A stretch of 64,000 nt of DNA from Sphingobacterium sp. SRCM116780. Lineage in GTDB: Bacteria > Bacteroidota > Bacteroidia > Sphingobacteriales > Sphingobacteriaceae. The stretch is from contig NZ_CP090446.1 of the NCBI RefSeq assembly GCF_021442025.1, positions 3,658,001 to 3,722,000 of the forward strand. Reading direction: 5' to 3'. The position numbers were made by a program, and so were the translations under genes. How positions within the stretch are numbered: the first letter of the stretch is position 1; the number at the start of each line of letters is the position of its first letter. Below the pieces are notes generated by a model that worked only from the letters and a program-made list of their open reading frames with translations, was not told the origin of the DNA and did not search any database. This document shows positions 1 through 9,321 of this stretch, one piece after another.

Positions 1-1
1 G

Positions 2-796
2 GTTTTAACCATTACTGGTATTGGCGCAGCATCTGGTTTAGTCTATAAAGATGAACACCTCTATTTGATTTCTGATAATAGTCGATACCTATATGATTTT
101 TCTATTTCAGAACATTTGTTATCAAAAATCCAACTTGACCAAAATACCGATCAATTAGAAAATATCATCAAGGCTAAAAAACCTGATTTCGAAGCCATTA
201 CTTTTGATCGAGATCAATTTTATATTTACGGATCTGGATCAACAAGTAATAGAAATCTACGTCTTAGCTATCAAAAATATGTTCAACAGGAAGATTTCAC
301 CCCCATATACCAACGTTTGCAACAACGATTTGCTGTTGACCAAGACAATTTCAATATAGAAGGCGTGATTCATACCGACGACGAGATTTGGTTATTCAAT
401 AGAGGAAATGCTGAGAAGGCTCAAAATGGTATTTTCAAAATAGATAAGCTAGATCCTGAGCAAAGTAGTTTTCATCCTATATCCTTACCGCATCTTGATC
501 ATGTACAAACAGCTTTCACGGATGCCATTCTCGTAGATGATACCGTTTACTTTATTGCTGCAGCGGAGGACTCCAAATCAAACTACCTCGATGGAGAAGT
601 TGCAGGAACGATTTTAGGAAAATTTAAGCGGAACGATTTCAGCTCATTAGAAACAATAACACTTCCAGGGAAACATAAATTTGAAGGAATCACCTTAAAG
701 GAGAAAACAGAAAAAACAATTTCTTTCTTTCTTTGCGAAGATCGTGATGATGATAAAACAGAAACTAATATTTATTCGTTGATAATGGATCACTAA
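2..796 (+). CDS. Hypothetical protein, beta-propeller-like, 5'-truncated (DUF6929-like, tentative)
   Basis: The reading frame is already open at position 2, so the gene begins outside the window; the TTG at 65 is an internal codon. The visible part contains repeated short beta-strand-like segments (ASGLVYKDEHLYLISD, YFIAAAEDS, FEGITL) typical of propeller or esterase-like folds. I recall a Bacteroidota family of unknown function (DUF6929) with a similar opening, but that assignment is from memory and weak. No catalytic motif is evident. It ends 82 bases before gcvT, on the same strand, and gcvT has its own promoter-like sequence, so the two need not be cotranscribed. Confidence 0.6.
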   Translation, partial: VLTITGIGAASGLVYKDEHLYLISDNSRYLYDFSISEHLLSKIQLDQNTDQLENIIKAKKPDFEAITFDRDQFYIYGSGSTSNRNLRLSYQKYVQQEDFTPIYQRLQQRFAVDQDNFNIEGVIHTDDEIWLFNRGNAEKAQNGIFKIDKLDPEQSSFHPISLPHLDHVQTAFTDAILVDDTVYFIAAAEDSKSNYLDGEVAGTILGKFKRNDFSSLETITLPGKHKFEGITLKEKTEKTISFFLCEDRDDDKTETNIYSLIMDH

Positions 797-845
797 ATCG
801 ATTGCATAAATGACAATCTTTAGGTCGAAATCCACGTTTATTTTA

Positions 846-853
846 TAAATTTG
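846..853 (+). promoter_or_regulatory. Bacteroidota -7 element TAAATTTG upstream of gcvT
   Basis: The octamer fits the TAnnTTTG consensus known for the Bacteroidota primary sigma factor and sits 25 bases before the gcvT start. The upstream -33 region has only a weak TTTA match near 819-822. I saw no glycine riboswitch fold in the short leader. Confidence 0.4.
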
Positions 854-878
854 TAAATAAATAAAACTTAATCATATT

Positions 879-1961
879 ATGATCAAAAATACTGCCCTTA
901 CGGATACTCATATCGCCTTAGGAGCGAAAATGGTCCCTTTTGCAGGTTTCAATATGCCTGTTCAATATTCGGGCATCAATGATGAACACGAAACTGTTCG
1001 TACAGGTGTAGGTGTGTTTGACGTTAGCCACATGGGCGAGTTCATTCTAAAAGGAGAAAAGGCATTGGATCTTATTCAAAAGATTTCTTCTAATGATGCT
1101 TCCAAACTATATGATGGCAAAGTACAATACGGTTATATTCCAAATGAAACGGGTGGTATTGTAGATGACTTTTTAACTTACCGAATCGACGAAAACACGT
1201 ACTTTTTAGTAGTAAATGCTTCTAACATCGATAAAGATTGGAATTGGATTGCTAAATACAACAGCTTTGGCGTTGAGATGAAGAATATTTCGGATGAAAC
1301 TTCATTATTTGCAGTACAAGGGCCAAAAGCCGCTGATGCATTACAGTCTTTAACAGATATTGATCTTGCTCCAATGGAATACTACTCTTTTGCGAAAGGT
1401 AAATTTGCTGGGGTAGATAATGTGTTGGTGTCTGCTACAGGTTATACTGGAGCTGGTGGATTTGAGATCTATGTTGCGAATGAAGATGCAAAAAAAGTAT
1501 GGGATGCCATTTTCGAGGCTGGTGCAGCTTACGGAATCAAACCTATCGGATTAGGCGCTCGTGATACTTTACGTTTAGAAATGGGTTTCTGTTTATATGG
1601 AAATGATATTGATGATACCACTTCACCATTAGAAGGTGGCTTAGGATGGGTAACAAAATTCACAAAAGATTTCGTTAACTCCGCGAATCTAAAAGCACAG
1701 AAAGAAGCGGGTATTCAAAAAAAATTAGTAGGTTTTGAAATGATTGACCGTGGTATTCCACGTCATGATTACGAAATCTTAGATGCAGATGGTAACAAAA
1801 TTGGTCGTGTAACTTCAGGTACACAATCGCCAACATTAAAAAAATCTATCGGATTAGGTTACGTCGATAACGCTTTCACAAAAGAAGGTTCTGAAATCTT
1901 TATCAGTATCCGTAATCAAAGTATAAAAGCAAAAGTGGTTAAACCCCCATTTGTAAAATAG
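879..1961 (+). CDS. gcvT: Glycine cleavage system aminomethyltransferase (T protein)
   Basis: T protein takes the aminomethyl group from lipoyl-GcvH and transfers it to tetrahydrofolate, giving 5,10-methylene-THF and ammonia. The 360-residue length is normal. It carries the family signatures FDVSHMGE (about residues 47-54), GGIVDD with the catalytic Asp near residue 96, [12 protein letters not shown] in the folate domain, and a C-terminal barrel with [11 protein letters not shown]. It appears monocistronic, closed by a strong hairpin at 1969-2001. The partner gcvH is also in this window at 58259, over 56 kb away, so the system is split into separate units here. Confidence 0.97.
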   Translation: MIKNTALTDTHIALGAKMVPFAGFNMPVQYSGINDEHETVRTGVGVFDVSHMGEFILKGEKALDLIQKISSNDASKLYDGKVQYGYIPNETGGIVDDFLTYRIDENTYFLVVNASNIDKDWNWIAKYNSFGVEMKNISDETSLFAVQGPKAADALQSLTDIDLAPMEYYSFAKGKFAGVDNVLVSATGYTGAGGFEIYVANEDAKKVWDAIFEAGAAYGIKPIGLGARDTLRLEMGFCLYGNDIDDTTSPLEGGLGWVTKFTKDFVNSANLKAQKEAGIQKKLVGFEMIDRGIPRHDYEILDADGNKIGRVTSGTQSPTLKKSIGLGYVDNAFTKEGSEIFISIRNQSIKAKVVKPPFVK

Positions 1962-1968
1962 AACAATA

Positions 1969-2001
1969 AAAAAACGGCTAATTTTGAATTAGCCGTTTTT
2001 T
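1969..2001. terminator. Bidirectional terminator between gcvT and the 2001-2222 gene
   Basis: A perfect 15-bp stem (core ACGGCTAATT/AATTAGCCGT) with a 3-base loop is flanked by an A tract on the left and a T tract on the right. It can therefore terminate both convergent genes. Confidence 0.85.
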
Positions 2002-2222
2002 TATTTTTTAGTCTGCTCCGTTTTTCTCCGTTCACCCTCTTTCTTCAAATCAAGCTGTACCTTCTTAAAAAGCACGCGTTTCAAAAATATGAATACCACT
2101 AACAATGCGATAGCAAGACCACTGATCAATATATTACCAGCTTCATATGCTTTATATCCATAATAGACCGCTGCTACGATCAATAGATTTAATGCAATAT
2201 TGAAAATAAAATTTTTTGTCAT
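2001..2222 (-). CDS. Small two-helix membrane protein, Sphingobacteriaceae type (DUF6358-like, tentative)
   Basis: The start MTKNF at 2222 is preferred over the in-frame ATG at 2240, because it lies just after the upstream stop and follows an AGAGG-like sequence. The 73-residue product has two hydrophobic segments (IFNIALNLLIVAAVYYGY and ILISGLAIALLVVFIFL) and a strongly basic, hydrophilic tail. The pattern resembles small membrane proteins of unknown function in Sphingobacteriaceae. It follows the 97-residue membrane protein by 4 bases, so the two are probably translated together. No function can be assigned. Confidence 0.65.
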   Translation of the reverse strand: MTKNFIFNIALNLLIVAAVYYGYKAYEAGNILISGLAIALLVVFIFLKRVLFKKVQLDLKKEGERRKTEQTKK

Positions 2223-2226
2223 ACCT

Positions 2227-2520
2227 CTATTTTTTACCAATTACCTTCTCCCGTAAGAAGAAGAAATAAACTATTCCTGCTATTATATTGAAAAATATAA
2301 TAAATACGGCCATTAACATCCGCTCTGTATTGGAAATTCGACCAGAAAATATAATTTCCCGTAATGATAATACCACCCAGATTAACGAAAGTAATAAGGA
2401 AATACTAAAAAGTATAGGGAAAATTTCGAGATGAAATAATTTTGTTGCGAGTGCAATGCAATAAAAAGCAAGACTAAACAAAAAGGCCTGCTTAGTTTGA
2501 TGCTCTAAATTTTTCATCAA
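2227..2520 (-). CDS. Small membrane protein, unknown function
   Basis: The 97-residue product has three hydrophobic stretches (about residues 12-25, 33-52 and 68-90) separated by short charged loops, and no signal peptidase site. It is the first gene of a likely two-gene unit with the smaller membrane protein downstream. I do not recognise the family. The size and helix-rich make-up match unassigned inner-membrane proteins common in this group. Confidence 0.6.
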   Translation of the reverse strand: MMKNLEHQTKQAFLFSLAFYCIALATKLFHLEIFPILFSISLLLSLIWVVLSLREIIFSGRISNTERMLMAVFIIFFNIIAGIVYFFFLREKVIGKK

Positions 2521-2658
2521 AATATAATTTGTTTTAATAATGAGTAATTAGCGACTAATTGTATTATTGAGCTCGTTTCACTCGGTTTTAATGATGATGA
2601 ATCGATCATGAGCATATTCATTTCAGTTTGCGAATGATATGCCCATGATAGTCTCCTA

Positions 2659-2973
2659 TTAATAAACATCTAGCTCTGGATCGATCTCTGCTTTCCAAGC
2701 AAGAATACCACCACTTAAATTCGCTAAATTATCGAATCCTTGTTGTTCTAAAATCATTACTGCTTGAGCAGAACGCTTTCCTGAACGACACTGCATAATG
2801 ACTGGCTTATCTTTTGAAATTTTATCCACTTCAATTAAAATACCAGACAAAGGAATATTTAGTCCCCCTAAATTAGAAACTTCATATTCAAATGTTTCAC
2901 GTACATCGATTAATTGAAAATCTTCGTTATTATCAATTTTTGATTTAAGTTCTTCTACTGTTACTTCTTTCAT
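2659..2973 (-). CDS. Rhodanese-like domain protein
   Basis: This is a single-domain rhodanese of 104 residues without a signal peptide, so cytoplasmic. It has the CDC25/rhodanese signatures LIDVRETFEY (about 21-30), an N-PLS segment near 39, and the active-site loop QCRSGKRS with Cys62, which accepts sulfane sulfur. The AWK near the C terminus is also typical. Such GlpE-like proteins transfer sulfur to thiols or cyanide; the physiological acceptor is unknown. It seems to be a single-gene unit, with gaps of about 140 bases on each side. Confidence 0.88.
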   Translation of the reverse strand: MKEVTVEELKSKIDNNEDFQLIDVRETFEYEVSNLGGLNIPLSGILIEVDKISKDKPVIMQCRSGKRSAQAVMILEQQGFDNLANLSGGILAWKAEIDPELDVY

Positions 2974-3122
2974 GGTAATTACTATTTATCTCAAACTTAG
3001 ATAAATTTGCTTTTATATGCAATTATAATCGTCTTTAATATAAAAGCAAGTCTTCGATCTCTCCTCTGCCTTTCAAATTTTATTTATAGCGGAAATTGCT
3101 CCTTAATTAACAAAATACGCCT

Positions 3123-3620
3123 TTACAGTAACACGTCTTTCTGCATGACATAATCATCCAATATATAACCATAATAAGGAATATCAACAGACTCCGTTAC
3201 TAAAAAGCCTTGTTTTAAGTAAAAATGATAAGCCGGGTTTCCACGATTAACATTAAGTTCCAAATGTGTCAAACCTGTTGAGATCGCCAATTCGGCACTA
3301 AAATCAATCAATGTCTTTCCATATCCTTTCCCCTTTACTTCAGGTAAAAGATACAGTTTTTCGATACGTAGAATTGAGTTTTCCTTCATTTGAACAGCAA
3401 TGAACCCCTTTGCAACCAAATCTTCATACAATACATAGAAGTCTTGTCCACTATGCATCAGTTCATGAATAGCCTCAACAGTATAGTTTTTAGCCAACAT
3501 AAAATTGATTTGTTCTTCCGTTAAAATAGCTGGATAGGTGGCATGATAGCTGGCCTTTCCAATTTCACTAATTACTATTGCCTCTTTTGGTTCCGCAAGT
3601 TGAATCGTTATTGCGCTCAT
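3123..3620 (-). CDS. GNAT family N-acetyltransferase
   Basis: The start MSAIT at 3620 is chosen because its ATG overlaps the TGA of the upstream gene (ATGA, 3617-3620), a classic coupled arrangement; an in-frame ATG at 3641 would add seven residues. The product carries the acetyl-CoA pyrophosphate-binding motif LPEVKGKGYGKTLI followed by a helix, then LELNVNRGNPAYHFYLKQGF, which is typical of GNAT motif B. The substrate is not predictable. It is the last gene of the minus-strand run that begins with secA. Confidence 0.85.
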   Translation of the reverse strand: MSAITIQLAEPKEAIVISEIGKASYHATYPAILTEEQINFMLAKNYTVEAIHELMHSGQDFYVLYEDLVAKGFIAVQMKENSILRIEKLYLLPEVKGKGYGKTLIDFSAELAISTGLTHLELNVNRGNPAYHFYLKQGFLVTESVDIPYYGYILDDYVMQKDVLL

Positions 3621-4186
3621 AATCTTTCTGTCAATAAGCATATATTAGGGATAGAAAATTTAATGTTAAAAAATCCATCTTTTTCTGTTCTAAAATGGTT
3701 CGTTGAAATTTTTTCTAAACCTACTGTTTCTAAATCACTTGGAAGGGGGTGCAAAAAGAGCTCCTCTCCCGCTGACTTCCATTTTTCAAAACCTGAATGC
3801 ACAAATATCGTCCGATTATCTTCATGCAGCCAGACTATATCAATGTGTTCAGAAAACTGATTTAAGATTTCTGGATCAAATCCAGCGCCGACAATATTAA
3901 CCGCTCCATAGCCTTCATTAATCAGGTATTGCAAAGCTGCCTCTATAAAATTTGTTTCAAAAAGAACGGTTTTAACATGTTCCTGAGGTAATACAATCGG
4001 TTCTTTCGTAAAAATCAAATCGACTTTATATGATTGGGAAGTAACAGCTTCATAGGAATCAACATCTGTAATGAGCGTTGGACTCCATTCCAGCAGTTGT
4101 CCTACCAGTTCAGCATCAATACTATAAACATCTATTATTACTAATGCAGGCTCTTGCTTCTCTCTGACAATATGATGGGAAGACAT
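3617..4186 (-). CDS. Thiamine pyrophosphokinase-like protein, catalytic motifs apparently lost
   Basis: The opening MSSHHIVREKQEPAL, the phrase GQLLEWSP, and the C-terminal stretches AVNIVGAG, FEKW and LPLPSD-like segments match my memory of Bacteroidota thiamine pyrophosphokinases. In those enzymes the first half carries DGA and GDFD acidic motifs that bind Mg-ATP; here the matching places read ITDVDSYEAV and LIFTKEP, so the key aspartates seem to be missing. It may be a pseudoenzyme or a divergent family member. It lies 8 bases after the M20 amidohydrolase gene and is translationally coupled to the GNAT gene. Family assignment is moderate; loss of activity is inference. Confidence 0.6.
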   Translation of the reverse strand: MSSHHIVREKQEPALVIIDVYSIDAELVGQLLEWSPTLITDVDSYEAVTSQSYKVDLIFTKEPIVLPQEHVKTVLFETNFIEAALQYLINEGYGAVNIVGAGFDPEILNQFSEHIDIVWLHEDNRTIFVHSGFEKWKSAGEELFLHPLPSDLETVGLEKISTNHFRTEKDGFFNIKFSIPNICLLTERL

Positions 4187-4194
4187 AGTTTTAT

Positions 4195-5385
4195 TTAATA
4201 TCCTAAGCGTCTTAACGTCATATACGCCATCAAGCCAATACTCAGTTGTAATGCATCCTCATCGACATCAAAAGTAGACGTGTGCACAGCAGACTGAATC
4301 CCTTTTGATTTATTTCCTGTTCCCAAACGATAGAAGCAAGCATTGATTTCCTGTGAGTAATAAGAGAAATCCTCTGCCGCTGGCCAAAGATCTAAATCCA
4401 AGACATTTTCTTTTCCTACATATTCTTCTGCAAAACCACGCACAGCGCTTGTCAATTCTGGATTGTTAATTAAAAATGGGTATCCTTTACGAATTTCAAA
4501 ATCACAAACAGCTCCCATACTTTCTGCCATACCCGTTGCCATTTTAAGCATCTTTTCATGTGCCTCAGCACGCCATTTTTCATCAAAGGTACGAAAGGTT
4601 CCTTCCAGATAAACTTCATCAGGAACAATATTAGTAGCCCCATTCGCGACGATCTTCCCAAAAGAAAGTACCGTAGGTGTTCTTGGATCTGCAAATCGAC
4701 TTGCGATTTGCTGAAGAGCTGTAATGATGTGTGCTGTAATTACAATCGGATCAATATTTTGATGCGGATGAGCACCGTGGCCACCTCGCCCCTTCACTGT
4801 CATAAATAACTCATCACAAGAAGCCATATACTTACCTTCCCTGAATCCTACTTTTCCAGCTTCAATAAAAGGCATGACATGCTGGCCTATAATCGCTGCA
4901 GGAGCAGGATTCTGTAAAGCACCTTCCTTAATCATGATCGATGCCCCTCCAGGTAGTCGCTCTTCGCCCGGTTGGAAAATCAATTTGACAATCCCTCCAA
5001 ATTCAGACTTCAACGCATATAATATTTTTGCAGTACCTAGCAAAGAGGAGGTATGGACGTCATGTCCACAGGCATGCATGACTCCCGGATTTTGAGAACC
5101 ATAACTTCTGCCTTCTACTTCTTGAATAGGCAAAGCATCCATATCACCCCGCAAAGCAATTACTTCTTCAGACACTAAGTCCCCTTTAATTTGAGCGACA
5201 ATACCTGTATCTGCCATTTCCTGAAAAGGAATATCCAATTCTTGTAAAATGGATTTGACATAAGCCGAAGTGTTATATTCCTCAAACGAAAGTTCAGGAT
5301 GTTGATGAAGATGTCTTCTGGTTTGAACGGTTTCGTTAAAAAACTGTTGGGCTAAGGCATTAACTTTTTCTTTAATACTTGCCAT
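4195..5385 (-). CDS. M20 family metallo-amidohydrolase
   Basis: This 396-residue product is a zinc-dependent amidohydrolase of the IAA-amino-acid/hippurate hydrolase type (M20D). It shows the metal site HACGHDVH (about 104-111), the ALRGDMDALP strand (about 77-86), the QPGEE segment with the general-base glutamate (about 140), and the dimerisation-lid motif GRGGHGAHP. There is no signal peptide, so it is cytoplasmic. The likely reaction is hydrolysis of an N-acyl amino acid or similar amide; the exact substrate is unclear. It sits in a close-packed run after the SPOR gene (11-base gap). Confidence 0.92.
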   Translation of the reverse strand: MASIKEKVNALAQQFFNETVQTRRHLHQHPELSFEEYNTSAYVKSILQELDIPFQEMADTGIVAQIKGDLVSEEVIALRGDMDALPIQEVEGRSYGSQNPGVMHACGHDVHTSSLLGTAKILYALKSEFGGIVKLIFQPGEERLPGGASIMIKEGALQNPAPAAIIGQHVMPFIEAGKVGFREGKYMASCDELFMTVKGRGGHGAHPHQNIDPIVITAHIITALQQIASRFADPRTPTVLSFGKIVANGATNIVPDEVYLEGTFRTFDEKWRAEAHEKMLKMATGMAESMGAVCDFEIRKGYPFLINNPELTSAVRGFAEEYVGKENVLDLDLWPAAEDFSYYSQEINACFYRLGTGNKSKGIQSAVHTSTFDVDEDALQLSIGLMAYMTLRRLGY

Positions 5386-5396
5386 TCTAAATAAGA

Positions 5397-5855
5397 TTAT
5401 TGGTAAACAAAAACGTTTTCAGAGAATACGAATACGTTTTTAAATTGTTGACGAAGCAAATTCATAAAATTGTTTGCTTCAGATCTACTTCTGAAATCAC
5501 CTACTTTGACTCGGTAGTTCGGTTCATCGTAATTGATATAGGTATCGATATCTTTATACATGCTTCTAAATCGAGCTTGCTCTGAGAAAGCATTACTCCG
5601 ATTACTTCCTGCAAAAATCTGAACTCGAAACCCTCTTACCGTTCTACGCGTAGCAGCGCTTCTAACAACAGGTTTACTTGGAACAGCTACAGGTTTGCTT
5701 TCGATAGGATTGATACCCATATTTGCCCGAAAATGTTGCAAAATCGTAATTAATGTATCCTTTACGATAACTACATTTCCATTCTCTTGTGCTTGTACTT
5801 TTGAATAAGCAAAGCCAATTAAAGCAAAAACAACTATCAATCCTTTCTTAAGCAT
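5397..5855 (-). CDS. SPOR domain-containing secreted protein
   Basis: An N-terminal signal peptide (LIVVFALIGFAYSKVQAQ, cut near residue 22) is followed by a linker and a C-terminal SPOR domain from about residue 75: GFRVQIFAGSNRSNAF, YRVKVGDFRSRSEA and LLRQQFKNVFV. SPOR domains bind denuded peptidoglycan glycan strands, so it is expected in the periplasm, perhaps at division sites. Length is 152 residues. It follows secA by 24 bases on the same strand. No enzymatic domain is present. Confidence 0.88.
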   Translation of the reverse strand: MLKKGLIVVFALIGFAYSKVQAQENGNVVIVKDTLITILQHFRANMGINPIESKPVAVPSKPVVRSAATRRTVRGFRVQIFAGSNRSNAFSEQARFRSMYKDIDTYINYDEPNYRVKVGDFRSRSEANNFMNLLRQQFKNVFVFSENVFVYQ

Positions 5856-5879
5856 TATTAAATATTTTTTTAATACTGT

Positions 5880-8800
5880 CTAGCTATTCGCGCCGTGACA
5901 GTTTTTATATTTCTTACCTGAACCACAAGGACAATCATCGTTGCGGCCAATTACGTTATCATTACGAATCGGTTGTGTAGGACCTAAATCACGTGTATCT
6001 ACATCTTCGGCACTCACTCCCATTGGAGATTCCAATTCTGCTTTTGTTGCTTGAACCTTCACAGGAGCAGCTTGTACCGAACGCCCTTCTGGAGCGCTCT
6101 GCATATTTTGTCCAGGAATCTCACCTTTGAAAATAAAGCTAACAATATCCTTATTCATCGATGCTAACATCGCTTTAAATAAGTCAAAAGCTTCCATTTT
6201 ATAAATAATGATCGGATCCTTTTGCTCGTAAACAGCATTTTGTACCGACTGTTTCAAATCGTCCATTTCTCTCAAATGTTCTTTCCAAGCTTCATCAATT
6301 AAAGCTAAAACAATGCCTTTCTCGAATGATTTGAAGACCTCTTTACCTTCACTTTCAATCGCTTTTTTCAAGTTTGTCGAAACTTGAATACCACGAAGAC
6401 CATCAGAAAAAGGAATAACAACATTTTCAACAACAGATCCGCGTTCTGCATATACATTTTGTAATACAGGAATGGTATGAGATGCAACAGTGTTTATTTT
6501 TGCATGGTAAGCATCAATGATTTGTGCAAACAAACGATCCGTTAAACCTTCCACTTTCGTTTGAGCAAACTCTTGCTCTGAAATTTCTGGATTAACAGCA
6601 AATATACGAATGACTTCAATTTGGAATTCCTCATAAGTACCACCTTCTTTTGCATCAATAACAATCTCTTCAACCACATCAAAGATCATATTGTTCAAAT
6701 CAACATCCAAACGGTCTCCAAATAAAGCGTTTTTACGTTTCGTATAGATTACTGTACGTTGCGAGTTCATCACGTCATCATATTCCAAAAGACGTTTACG
6801 AATACCAAAGTTATTTTCCTCTACTTTACGTTGTGCTCTTTCAATAGATTTGGTCAACATGCTATGTTGCATCACTTCGCCCTCTTCAACACCCATTTTT
6901 ACCATGATGTTCGAGATACGCTCAGAAGCAAATAAACGCATTAAATTATCTTCCAAAGATACAAAGAACTGAGAAGAACCTGGATCTCCCTGACGACCAG
7001 CACGACCACGTAACTGACGGTCAACACGACGAGATTCGTGACGCTCTGTACCAATGATTGCAAGACCTCCTGCAGCTTTCACCTCATCGGTCAATTTAAT
7101 ATCCGTACCACGACCAGCCATGTTTGTTGCAATTGTTACTTGACCTGGGCGACCAGCTTCTGCAACGATATCGGCTTCTTTTTGGTGCAATTTAGCATTT
7201 AACACATTATGTTTAACCTTACGCAATTGAAGCATACGGCTTAATAACTCGGAGATTTCAACAGAAGTTGTACCCACTAAAACAGGTCTTCCTGCTTCTG
7301 TCAGTCGTTGAATTTCTTCTGCTACAGCATTATATTTCTCACGCGCTGTACGGTAAATAAAATCTTGACGGTCATCACGTAAAGTTGCGCGGTTTGTAGG
7401 AATCTCAACAACATCTAATTTATAAATTTCCCAAAGCTCACCTGCTTCTGTAGAAGCAGTACCCGTCATACCCGCAAGTTTGTGGTACATACGGAAGTAA
7501 TTCTGTAGCGTAATGGTCGCATAGGTTTGCGTAGCATCTTCTACCTTAACATTTTCTTTCGCTTCGATCGCTTGGTGCAATCCATCGGAATAACGACGGC
7601 CATCCATAATACGACCTGTTTGCTCATCTACGATTTTAACTTTTCCTTCATCAACGATATATTCAACATCGTTTTCAAATAAAGTATATGCTTTTAGTAA
7701 TTGATTGATCGAGTGAATACGTTCTGCTTTGATCGAATAATCGCGCAATAACTCTTCTTTTTTTGTTGCCTTATCTTCTAAAGGAATTTCCGCTTTTTCA
7801 ATGTCTGCTATTTCAGAACCAACATCTGGTAAGATAAAGAAAGAAGGATCCTCTCCAGAAGCTGTAATCAACTCAATACCTTTTTCTGTTAATTCTACTT
7901 GGTTATTTTTCTCATCAATAACAAAGAATAATTCAGCATCCGCTTTAGGCATATTCTTATTCTGTTCTTGCATGTAGTAGTTTTCTACTTTTTGCAAGAT
8001 CTGACGGTGATTATTCTCACTTAAAAACTTGATTAAAGCTTTATTTTTAGGTAAACCACGGTAAGCTCTGAATAAAGCTAATCCCCCTTTTTCAGGATCA
8101 ATATCACCAGCAGTTACAGCTTTTTTCGCTTCATTTAATATGGTATTGATATACGATTTTTGGGCATTTACCAAGCGCTCAATACGAGGTTTCAATTGGT
8201 AAAACTCATGTTGATCACCACGAGGGATAGGGCCTGAAATAATCAAAGGTGTACGTGCATCATCAATTAAAACAGAATCGACCTCATCGACCATCGCGAA
8301 ATGCAATTTTCCTTGTACCAATGCATCTGGTGTTTGGGTCATATTATCACGTAAATAATCGAAGCCAAACTCGTTATTGGTACCATAAACGATATCAGAA
8401 GCATACGCTTTACGACGTTGTGGCGAATTTGGTTGATGTTTATCAATACAATCAACACTTAAACCGTGAAATTCAAATATAGGAGCATTCCATTCCGAGT
8501 CACGTCGAGCAAGGTAGTCATTCACCGTAACGATATGAACACTATTTCCTGCAAGTGCATTCAAATATGTTGGAAGTGTACCTACCAAAGTTTTACCCTC
8601 ACCAGTAGCCATCTGTGCAATTTTACCTTGGTGTAAAACAATACCACCAATCAATTGCACATCATAATGCACCATGTTCCAGGTAACTTCAGTACCAGCC
8701 GCCAACCAAACATTTTTCCAAATTGCTTGGTTACCTTCGATCACAACATTTTGTTTTTGAGAAGCAACCTCTCTATCAAAATCTGTCGCCGTAACGACCA

Positions 8801-9179
8801 ATTGTTTATTTTCTGTCAGACGTCTTGACGTTTCTTTAACCACAGCAAATGCTTCTGGTAAAATATCCATCAAAACCTCTTCTAATTTTTTATCACGATC
8901 TTTAGATAATTTATCAACGTTTTCATAAATCGCAGTTTTTTGCGACATATCTGCACCGTCTGTATCCGCTTCTGTTTTTAGAGTAGAAATTTCGTTATCT
9001 ATATCTGCTAAATATCCTTTTATTCTATTTTTGAAATCTGTCGTTTTAGCACGCAATTCATCATCACTTAGCGCCGAAAGTTGGTCGTACTCCGATTTGA
9101 TTTTTTCTACAATTGGTTGAATACCCTTAATATCTCGCTCGGATTTACTTCCAAATAATTTACTTAAAAATTTTAACAT
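5880..9179 (-). CDS. secA: Preprotein translocase ATPase SecA
   Basis: SecA is the cytoplasmic motor that drives unfolded preproteins through SecYEG. The 1099-residue length exceeds the usual 850-900 but fits Bacteroidota SecA, which carries insertions in the nucleotide-binding and preprotein cross-linking regions. Visible motifs are the Walker A MATGEGKT near residues 190-197, DEVDSVLID (Walker B), MAGRGTDI, the RQLRGRAGRQGDPG motif, the helical scaffold region, and the C-terminal zinc-binding CPCGSGKKYKNCHG that contacts SecB or ribosomes. A TAAATTTG -7-like octamer reads on the minus strand at 9263-9270, about 84 bases upstream. Confidence 0.98.
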   Translation of the reverse strand: MLKFLSKLFGSKSERDIKGIQPIVEKIKSEYDQLSALSDDELRAKTTDFKNRIKGYLADIDNEISTLKTEADTDGADMSQKTAIYENVDKLSKDRDKKLEEVLMDILPEAFAVVKETSRRLTENKQLVVTATDFDREVASQKQNVVIEGNQAIWKNVWLAAGTEVTWNMVHYDVQLIGGIVLHQGKIAQMATGEGKTLVGTLPTYLNALAGNSVHIVTVNDYLARRDSEWNAPIFEFHGLSVDCIDKHQPNSPQRRKAYASDIVYGTNNEFGFDYLRDNMTQTPDALVQGKLHFAMVDEVDSVLIDDARTPLIISGPIPRGDQHEFYQLKPRIERLVNAQKSYINTILNEAKKAVTAGDIDPEKGGLALFRAYRGLPKNKALIKFLSENNHRQILQKVENYYMQEQNKNMPKADAELFFVIDEKNNQVELTEKGIELITASGEDPSFFILPDVGSEIADIEKAEIPLEDKATKKEELLRDYSIKAERIHSINQLLKAYTLFENDVEYIVDEGKVKIVDEQTGRIMDGRRYSDGLHQAIEAKENVKVEDATQTYATITLQNYFRMYHKLAGMTGTASTEAGELWEIYKLDVVEIPTNRATLRDDRQDFIYRTAREKYNAVAEEIQRLTEAGRPVLVGTTSVEISELLSRMLQLRKVKHNVLNAKLHQKEADIVAEAGRPGQVTIATNMAGRGTDIKLTDEVKAAGGLAIIGTERHESRRVDRQLRGRAGRQGDPGSSQFFVSLEDNLMRLFASERISNIMVKMGVEEGEVMQHSMLTKSIERAQRKVEENNFGIRKRLLEYDDVMNSQRTVIYTKRKNALFGDRLDVDLNNMIFDVVEEIVIDAKEGGTYEEFQIEVIRIFAVNPEISEQEFAQTKVEGLTDRLFAQIIDAYHAKINTVASHTIPVLQNVYAERGSVVENVVIPFSDGLRGIQVSTNLKKAIESEGKEVFKSFEKGIVLALIDEAWKEHLREMDDLKQSVQNAVYEQKDPIIIYKMEAFDLFKAMLASMNKDIVSFIFKGEIPGQNMQSAPEGRSVQAAPVKVQATKAELESPMGVSAEDVDTRDLGPTQPIRNDNVIGRNDDCPCGSGKKYKNCHGANS

Positions 9180-9321
9180 AACATTCTTTTCTATCTCAAT
9201 TTATGACTTTCATTCAATAATGACTCCAAATTAAAATTGCAGACAAATTGACACTAATCGGGCAAATTTAGTTATTAGATATGATATCTAACAGACTATA
9301 TGTATATTTTTTAGTATTTTT

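Noticed and set aside
797..878. Glycine riboswitch upstream of gcvT
   Set aside because: The gap is only 82 bases and lacks the conserved paired aptamer segments; a simple promoter explains it.
2893..2902. Half parS site TGTTTCACGT inside the rhodanese gene
   Set aside because: Only the left half of the palindrome is present and it lies in coding DNA; no ParB function is expected.
3543..3860. Plus-strand frame overlapping the GNAT and TPK-like genes
   Set aside because: Both minus-strand genes are well supported and coupled; this frame has no recognisable motif.
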